A DNA stretch of 64,000 nucleotides from Ruminococcus sp. 210702-SL.1.03 (GTDB lineage: Bacteria; Bacillota; Clostridia; Oscillospirales; Ruminococcaceae). The notes under the pieces were generated by a model that worked only from the letters and a program-made list of their open reading frames with translations, was not told the DNA's origin and made no database searches. The stretch covers positions 32,304-96,303 of the forward strand of contig NZ_JAJCLZ010000012.1 in the NCBI RefSeq assembly GCF_020559915.1, given 5' to 3'. The translations under genes were made by a program, and so were the position numbers. Positions within the stretch are counted from its first letter, which is position 1. Every line of letters starts with the position of its first letter. Positions 59,775-64,000 of the stretch are shown in pieces.

Positions 59775-60617
59775 ATGAATACTAAATATAAAAACGTCAA
59801 TGATATGGTATTTATTGGATATGAAAAGCAATTAACCTCACTTTCAGCGAGAACAAAGAAAAGCTATGCGTATGATATAAAATCATTAAGAGAATATCTA
59901 GTTACAGTAAATAAAAGTGCTTTTGCTCTATCTGATGAAGATGAGGAGGAAAAATATGTTGATTGGTTGAAAAATGTGCAGCACGAATCTCCGAGAAGCA
60001 TTAAACGTCGGTTGTGTACGCTGCGTGGAGTAGTACGTTACTGTATGAGCCAAAAACGCAAAAATGATACTGCTATTCCTTGCGAAGAAATACCATTTGC
60101 AAGAAATGAAGATATACGTTCGTTATATCTCTATTGCTCCAATCTTAGTGACAAAGAGTCCTACGGAGAAATAAGAGCTAAAATAATTGTAATAATGTGT
60201 ATATTGTTTGGACTGAAACCTAACGATTTAAGTTGCATGGATATAGACAGCATTAACGGTGATGAGATCGTTATAAATTCAAATCATCTGCTCATACGTT
60301 TAATTAACGATAGCTTTCCACACGAACTATTGGCTATATATCTTGATAAACGAAAAAAATACTTGGGAGATACTAATTGCAATGCTTTTTTTCTGAACAG
60401 ATTTCGAGAACGCTTAAACGTAAACGGCATAAATCGTGATTTTCACATGATTGCAAAAAAATGCTGCAATGAGAATATTACGATGGCGCAAGTGCGAAAC
60501 AACTGCATATGTGATTATTATGATCATTTACCGGACAAAGTGATTATATGCAAATTGTTCAAAATAACTACTAACAGAATAGATAAGCTTATTAGGAACA
60601 ATTCGCATCACGATTAA
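59775..60617 (+). CDS. Tyrosine-recombinase-like protein lacking catalytic residues
   Basis: A 280-residue protein. The N-terminal core-binding domain (about 10-95) has the SAM-like fold pattern: SLSARTKKSYAYDIKSLREYL and SPRSIKRRLCTLRGVVRYC. The catalytic-domain region begins near 120. The box I Arg is Lys in LFGLKPNDLSCMDID. The box II H-x-x-R is degenerate (MAQVRNN). The LGH motif and the nucleophilic Tyr are not visible in KITTNRIDKLI. It is therefore probably not an active integrase, and may be a DNA-binding regulator or a decayed integrase. The active integrase should lie elsewhere. Confidence 0.7.
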   Translation: MNTKYKNVNDMVFIGYEKQLTSLSARTKKSYAYDIKSLREYLVTVNKSAFALSDEDEEEKYVDWLKNVQHESPRSIKRRLCTLRGVVRYCMSQKRKNDTAIPCEEIPFARNEDIRSLYLYCSNLSDKESYGEIRAKIIVIMCILFGLKPNDLSCMDIDSINGDEIVINSNHLLIRLINDSFPHELLAIYLDKRKKYLGDTNCNAFFLNRFRERLNVNGINRDFHMIAKKCCNENITMAQVRNNCICDYYDHLPDKVIICKLFKITTNRIDKLIRNNSHHD

Positions 60618-60637
60618 ATTCTTTTACACAAAAACTA

Positions 60638-60666
60638 TTGAATTTTAATTAAATATGCAGTATAAT
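60638..60666 (+). promoter_or_regulatory. Promoter of ssb
   Basis: TTGAAT at 60638-60643 and TATAAT at 60661-60666, 17-base spacer; AAAGGAGG precedes the ATG. Confidence 0.8.
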
Positions 60667-60713
60667 GTATTAAAGGAAATATTTAACACGACCATAAAAG
60701 GAGGAATTTAAAA

Positions 60714-61136
60714 ATGTACAATTCGGTCACATTAGTAGGAAGAATGGTAAACGATGCAGAGATTTTTGTATCAAGTAACGACGTAAAAGTTGCAAGATTT
60801 AGATTTGCTGTTGATTTACCAAAATCAAGACAAACCGAAAGTAAATCCGCAGATTTTTTCAAGTGTACCGCTTTTAAAGGAGCAGCTGAGTGCATCGAAA
60901 GATATACTCACAAGGGAGCAAAGCTTCTGATACATGGCAAACTGAGCAGCAGTTCTTACACCAACAAAGAGGGACAGAAAATCAACTCTACGGAAATAAT
61001 CGTTCACGAAATCGAGTTGCTCGATACGAAAAATACTAAACGTGTTTCAAATAGCGAGCCCATACCGCAGCAGCAAGAGCCTGATTTTGAAGAATACGAA
61101 GTCGAAATGATATATGACGACGGAGTACCATTCTGA
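60714..61136 (+). CDS. ssb: Single-stranded DNA-binding protein
   Basis: A 140-residue SSB with one OB fold (about 1-105): MYNSVTLVGRMVNDAEI, DFFKCTAFKGAAECIERYT, and SSSSYTNKEGQKINSTEIIV. The C-terminal tail ends EMIYDDGVPF, the acidic tip that recruits partner proteins. A short Gln/Glu linker connects the two. Mobile-element SSBs protect ssDNA during replication or transfer. It is expressed from its own promoter. A palindrome copy follows. Confidence 0.93.
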   Translation: MYNSVTLVGRMVNDAEIFVSSNDVKVARFRFAVDLPKSRQTESKSADFFKCTAFKGAAECIERYTHKGAKLLIHGKLSSSSYTNKEGQKINSTEIIVHEIELLDTKNTKRVSNSEPIPQQQEPDFEEYEVEMIYDDGVPF

Positions 61137-61152
61137 TAAAAGTAATAACAGT

Positions 61153-61166
61153 CTGCCTGTAGGCAG
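61153..61166. repeat. Element palindrome copy 3 (ctgcctgtaggcag)
   Basis: Same 14-bp palindrome form as copy 1, here between ssb and the TnpV-like gene, 20 bases before its start. Confidence 0.6.
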
Positions 61167-61187
61167 AAAATCGAAAGGAGAAGAATT

Positions 61188-61592
61188 ATGGCAATTGATT
61201 ACCAAAGCTACAAAATAAGCTCGACCGGACAAGTACTGCCCGAGGTGGAGTACACTGATGATTCGGAAGAAAAGCGAATGCTTGAAAAACCGATAGGACG
61301 TTGGGGCAGAGCGTGGCAAAAGTGGATCGAAGAGCAGCATCCACTTGATAAAGATCTGCATGTTTGGCATTGCACATGGCAGATCGTGCCTCGTTGGATC
61401 GACGAAAAAGCAAAAGCGTATTATGACGAACTGAGCAAGGAATATAACCTTGTACACAAAGATCGTCCTCATTCTGATGATTATTTCGGGGTCTGCAAAT
61501 GGGAAAAGCAGAAGGCTCTGTATATAGAACACAAAATAATGGAAGATTATGTGTATCATACATACGAGGAATTCTATAAGGATAAGAAATAA
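61188..61592 (+). CDS. TnpV-like protein
   Basis: A 134-residue protein with the TnpV-like segment LEKPIGRWGRAWQKWIEEQHP and a later YYDELSKEYN. TnpV proteins occur in transposons and conjugative elements of Clostridia, but their role is unknown. The middle is unusually rich in Trp and His (HVWHCTWQIVPRWID). An AAAGGAG site precedes the ATG. Family assignment is by pattern only. Confidence 0.5.
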   Translation: MAIDYQSYKISSTGQVLPEVEYTDDSEEKRMLEKPIGRWGRAWQKWIEEQHPLDKDLHVWHCTWQIVPRWIDEKAKAYYDELSKEYNLVHKDRPHSDDYFGVCKWEKQKALYIEHKIMEDYVYHTYEEFYKDKK

Positions 61593-61651
61593 CGATCAAG
61601 TTTAAAGAGCAGTCGGCAGCGGCTGCTCTTTTACATTTGGAGAGGGTAACC

Positions 61652-62020
61652 ATGAAGAAACAGAAAAACGATAATACCATAAAACTCGTTATGACTATAG
61701 GCAGAGAAAACGTAGAGATCTCAAGCCTTGATATGCGCAAATACGAGCTTATAAATTACTATGTAAATCAGAATAAGGATGAAAAAGAAGATCAGCTTGA
61801 AATGCTCAAAGAGCTTGTCGCAGAAAGTTTTACTGCTGCGATCAACAAGCAGTACAAAAAATACGTTCCTGCGCAAGTGAGAACAATGTATGAGGAGCTG
61901 TTGGCGCACTCTTCAGTATTTGGAGCAATGGAAGAAAAAACTGAGATACCTGAGCCGCCGGCAGAAGAAAAAACAGACACCTTTCGCGGAAACGAAGAAA
62001 CTCCTGCGGAGAAAATATGA
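61652..62020 (+). CDS. Hypothetical protein with acidic tail
   Basis: A 122-residue protein starting at ATG 61652 with GGAGAGGG upstream; the TTG at 61637 lies before the site and is rejected. Mostly helical and charged: an N-terminal beta part (IKLVMTIGRENVEISS), a central helix with EKEDQLEMLKELVAESF, then an acidic Pro/Glu tail. No motif recognised. Probably part of the element's operon downstream of ssb. Confidence 0.55.
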   Translation: MKKQKNDNTIKLVMTIGRENVEISSLDMRKYELINYYVNQNKDEKEDQLEMLKELVAESFTAAINKQYKKYVPAQVRTMYEELLAHSSVFGAMEEKTEIPEPPAEEKTDTFRGNEETPAEKI

Positions 62021-62026
62021 TGTTTT

Positions 62027-62051
62027 TTTATTTTCTTTTAAAGAAAATAAA
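62027..62051. repeat. AT-rich palindrome before the 62055 gene
   Basis: Perfect 12-base arms tttattttcttt/aaagaaaataaa around one base. It ends four bases before the next ATG. Confidence 0.55.
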
Positions 62052-62054
62052 TTG

Positions 62055-62351
62055 ATGCAGCTCAGATCGCTAAATGATAATACCGCTGTTATGTCAAGCA
62101 GCGATGATGACGGATATATTGTAGTAACAGCACCTGAACTATCAGGCGACCGAATTACTTACGCATTATCATTTAACTATAGCAGCTTGAAAGAAGCGAA
62201 AGAAGCTGCGGAGCGTCTTGACAGATATATAAATCTGCAACAGCAAAATGATATATCTGTTCGGACAAAGTACATTGAGAAGAACAAGCATACAACAGAA
62301 GAGAATGAAGCTGAAAAATATGACTATAGGCGGAAAGGATATAAAAAATGA
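62055..62351 (+). CDS. Small hypothetical protein
   Basis: A 98-residue protein (MQLRSLNDNTAVMSSSDDDGYIVVTAPE...), beta-rich at the start and highly charged at the end (KNKHTTEENEAEKYDYRRKGYKK). The start ATG at 62055 follows an AT-rich palindrome and has no clear ribosome binding site, so the exact start is uncertain. An open frame extends upstream to 61890 within the previous gene but is unlikely. Its stop overlaps the next gene start (ATGA, 62348-62351). Function unknown. Confidence 0.5.
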   Translation: MQLRSLNDNTAVMSSSDDDGYIVVTAPELSGDRITYALSFNYSSLKEAKEAAERLDRYINLQQQNDISVRTKYIEKNKHTTEENEAEKYDYRRKGYKK

Positions 62352-63706
62352 CAGAGTATGAGATCAATATGCAGCAGTATCTTGAAAACATTGCTGCGCA
62401 GAATGCCGAAATGATGAAACAGTTTGATATGATAAGAAAACGTCAGCAGCAGACCGATGAGCAGCTTGAAGAACTTATCGGCGATAGAAAGCCAAGAGAA
62501 CGGCAGGAAATAGTTCCGCTCAATGATGATAGCAGCGAAATATCGCTGAGCTGTCATGAGCTTAGTCTGCTTCCGATCTTTTCGACGGCCGCAAAAGGAT
62601 ATGTAGCAAAGCTTGATAGCTTAGAGCGCAAACGCGCGGAACAGGCAGACAAGCTTGACAGACATGAAGCTAAGCTTAATGATACCAAGGACAGGATAGA
62701 ACGTCTTAAAGATATTAACAAAATGCTTGAAACCACCGCCGAACGCATGTCGATCGGCGTTATAAACAACGTATTAAATTCTGTGCGTGAGCATAATATC
62801 AAGAAGCTTGAAAAGCTGGAGAAAGAAACTGTACCTAAGCTTGAAAATAAGGTCGCAAAGGATAAAAGGAGAATCAACAAGGTCGAAACAAATATAGATA
62901 TAACTCAGAGCAAGTACGATAAGTGTGCTGCAATGAGTGGAATTATCCGTAGCTTTGCAATACTTAATACTGATAAACGTCGTGCTGTTTTTGTTGACTC
63001 GGTTAATTCGCTGCACTCGTCGCAGTGCAGACTGAACGAAGCAAAAATAAATAAGGCTAACATAAGACTTGATAAGCTCTGTCAGAAATATGAAGATGCT
63101 CAAACTTATACAGAAGCTAACGACATAAAGATAAAGCAGAATAAGCTGTATGATAAGATCAAAAAGCTGAATGAGGAAAAGAAGAAACTTGAAAAATCAG
63201 AATACAAAAATCCCTTTACTGTAGAGGAAAAGCAGGCTGCCGACGAAAACATGAGATCAACGGCTGCATTGATGATGAAAAGAGCTGAGGAAAATCCTAC
63301 CGATGAAAATATTGCCGAAGCAGCTCAGACTGCAACGACTAAAGAAAATGTAAAGTCTTTTGATATTACGGAAGCGGCAAGTATGCTCATAGCAACAATA
63401 GGATACAACAGCGATATGTATTCCTTGAATGAGGACGGAGCAATCAACGATATGCTCGATAACGGTTTTGATAAGAACGATATAAAACTCGCAGCGGCTG
63501 CGATAATAAATTATTGTGCATATGAGGGCAGCGTATCTCTGGAAAACAGACAATGGGCAGACGAAGTATGCCGCAATAACGGCTTATCCGCGGACGATAT
63601 GAGGGAATTTGCCGAAAGCGGCGAAGTAGTATATGGTGATAAAATTTCTGCCGTAGTTGATAAGGTCAACGGTAATACAAAAGCAGAAGCCAAAAGTAGA
63701 AAATAA
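62348..63706 (+). CDS. Coiled-coil protein of unknown function
   Basis: A 452-residue protein coupled to the previous gene by ATGA. Residues about 1-40 are a Gln-rich coiled coil. Residues 95-180 are Lys/Glu/Asp/Arg-rich coiled coil (KRAEQADKLDRHEAKLNDTKDRIERLK), and the middle holds a smaller one. The C-terminal 110 residues form a more globular helical domain with acidic turns. No enzyme motif is seen. It may be a structural or mobilization accessory protein of the element, but I cannot name a family. Confidence 0.6.
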   Translation: MTEYEINMQQYLENIAAQNAEMMKQFDMIRKRQQQTDEQLEELIGDRKPRERQEIVPLNDDSSEISLSCHELSLLPIFSTAAKGYVAKLDSLERKRAEQADKLDRHEAKLNDTKDRIERLKDINKMLETTAERMSIGVINNVLNSVREHNIKKLEKLEKETVPKLENKVAKDKRRINKVETNIDITQSKYDKCAAMSGIIRSFAILNTDKRRAVFVDSVNSLHSSQCRLNEAKINKANIRLDKLCQKYEDAQTYTEANDIKIKQNKLYDKIKKLNEEKKKLEKSEYKNPFTVEEKQAADENMRSTAALMMKRAEENPTDENIAEAAQTATTKENVKSFDITEAASMLIATIGYNSDMYSLNEDGAINDMLDNGFDKNDIKLAAAAIINYCAYEGSVSLENRQWADEVCRNNGLSADDMREFAESGEVVYGDKISAVVDKVNGNTKAEAKSRK

Positions 63707-63743
63707 GATATATAACAATTATCAAATGTTTACAAAATGTTAA

Positions 63744-63772
63744 TTGATTTTGGATCGTTTTTGTGATATAAT
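63744..63772 (+). promoter_or_regulatory. Promoter of the last gene
   Basis: TTGATT at 63744-63749, 17-base spacer, TATAAT at 63767-63772, with TGTG in front of the -10. Confidence 0.8.
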
Positions 63773-63825
63773 GGTATCATAGAAAAAATAAAACTGGTAT
63801 CAAGTATACTTAGGAGGAAGAAGTT

Positions 63826-64000
63826 ATGAAAAAAATAATATCTATCCTAGCAGCTATAGCCATTATGTCAACAAGCTCCCCTGCTCTCATCGGCAGAGCT
63901 GAGTGCTACACAACATCGTATGAAACTGTTGCGATGGACGTTGCCGGTGCGCTGGCGCAGCCCGGTTGGAAAGACCCTGCTGTGGGCGTTACTGCACTGC
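63826..64000 (+). CDS. Secreted protein, N-terminal part (cut by window edge)
   Basis: The ATG has AGGAGGAAG upstream. The product starts MKKIISILAAIAIMSTSS, a clear signal peptide, and continues with TTSYETVAMDVAGALAQPGW up to the window end. The N-terminal region after the signal is too short to place in a family. It lies inside the integrated element, so it may be cargo. Its own promoter is at 63744-63772. Confidence 0.7.
   Translation, partial: MKKIISILAAIAIMSTSSPALIGRAECYTTSYETVAMDVAGALAQPGWKDPAVGVTAL

Larger units (their letters stand above)
53127..64000 (+). mobile_element. Integrated plasmid-like element (left end and first about 10.9 kb)
   Basis: The element begins at the broken tRNA-Pro and runs past the right edge. 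Genes in it: RepA_N initiator, ParA, ParB, Rpn nuclease, SSB, a recombinase-like protein, TnpV-like protein and hypotheticals. The DNA is clearly more A+T-rich than the host, with weaker codon bias. No conjugation genes are visible in this part; they may lie to the right. Its left boundary is set by the att site; its right boundary is unseen. Confidence 0.78.

Noticed and set aside
61890..62054. N-terminal extension of the 62055 gene
   Set aside because: It overlaps the preceding gene in another frame and has no ribosome binding site.
1..64000. CRISPR array or rRNA genes
   Set aside because: No regularly spaced repeats of 25-40 bases with unique spacers and no rRNA signature; the only tandem repeats are in repA and the Rpn gene.

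Overview
This window looks like a chromosome segment of a gut or rumen Clostridia related to Ruminococcus/Oscillospiraceae. That is inferred from gene content: a GH94 cellobiose phosphorylase, a CE2-type esterase and a serine-rich protein with PxTG-like wall anchors, a cohesin-like membrane protein, a sporulation protein (YunB) and a T-box leader. No rRNA genes, CRISPR array or complete tRNA gene is visible. The last 11 kb is a foreign element, visibly richer in A+T than the rest.

Layout. 1-11.4 kb is mostly housekeeping: a DivIVA-like fragment, lspA, rluD, a HAD phosphatase, split transketolase, yunB, prfB, a DnaC/DnaD-like primosome pair on the minus strand, tmcAL, and ackA. 11.4-16.6 kb (minus) is a tight three-gene operon encoding a TerB_N/TerB_C protein, a BrxC/BrxD-like P-loop ATPase and an Lhr-like SF2 helicase. 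It has its own promoter and is a candidate DNA-processing or anti-phage system. 16.7-19.1 kb is a T-box-controlled ilvA, a NUDIX gene and ridA, followed by a CLC antiporter that resembles the fluoride (CLC-F) branch. 20.5-25.5 kb carries aldose epimerase, two envelope proteins and cellobiose phosphorylase. 25.6-29.6 kb is a MarR regulator with a heterodimeric ABC exporter. 29.7-38.4 kb holds envelope and extracellular genes: a cohesin-like membrane protein, a DUF3592-like protein, YfhO, a secreted beta-helix protein, a DUF4358 lipoprotein and the CE2 esterase. 38.6-43.1 kb is tex, birA, glpK.

43.2-50.8 kb (minus) is the most unusual native region. Ten genes run from one well-formed promoter: an atypical receiver-like protein, two homologous membrane-anchored proteins near the two ends, six secreted paralogues that share an uncharacterised domain (four also carry a beta-helix, two do not), and a wall-anchored serine-rich protein. 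Divergent from it is an AgrA/AgrC-like two-component pair with no visible agrBD. Regulator, anchors and a diversified set of secreted proteins together suggest a regulated surface-display system that I cannot match to a described one.

53.13-64 kb is an integrated element. It starts at the 3' half of a tRNA-Pro(GGG) broken at the anticodon loop, which is a typical att site. It carries a RepA_N initiator with 24-bp tandem repeats inside the gene (a likely replication origin), ParA/ParB, SSB, an Rpn-type nuclease, a tyrosine-recombinase-like protein lacking catalytic residues, a TnpV-like protein and several hypotheticals. A short palindrome (ctgcctNtaggcag) recurs between its genes. The element continues past the right edge, where a new signal-peptide gene begins.
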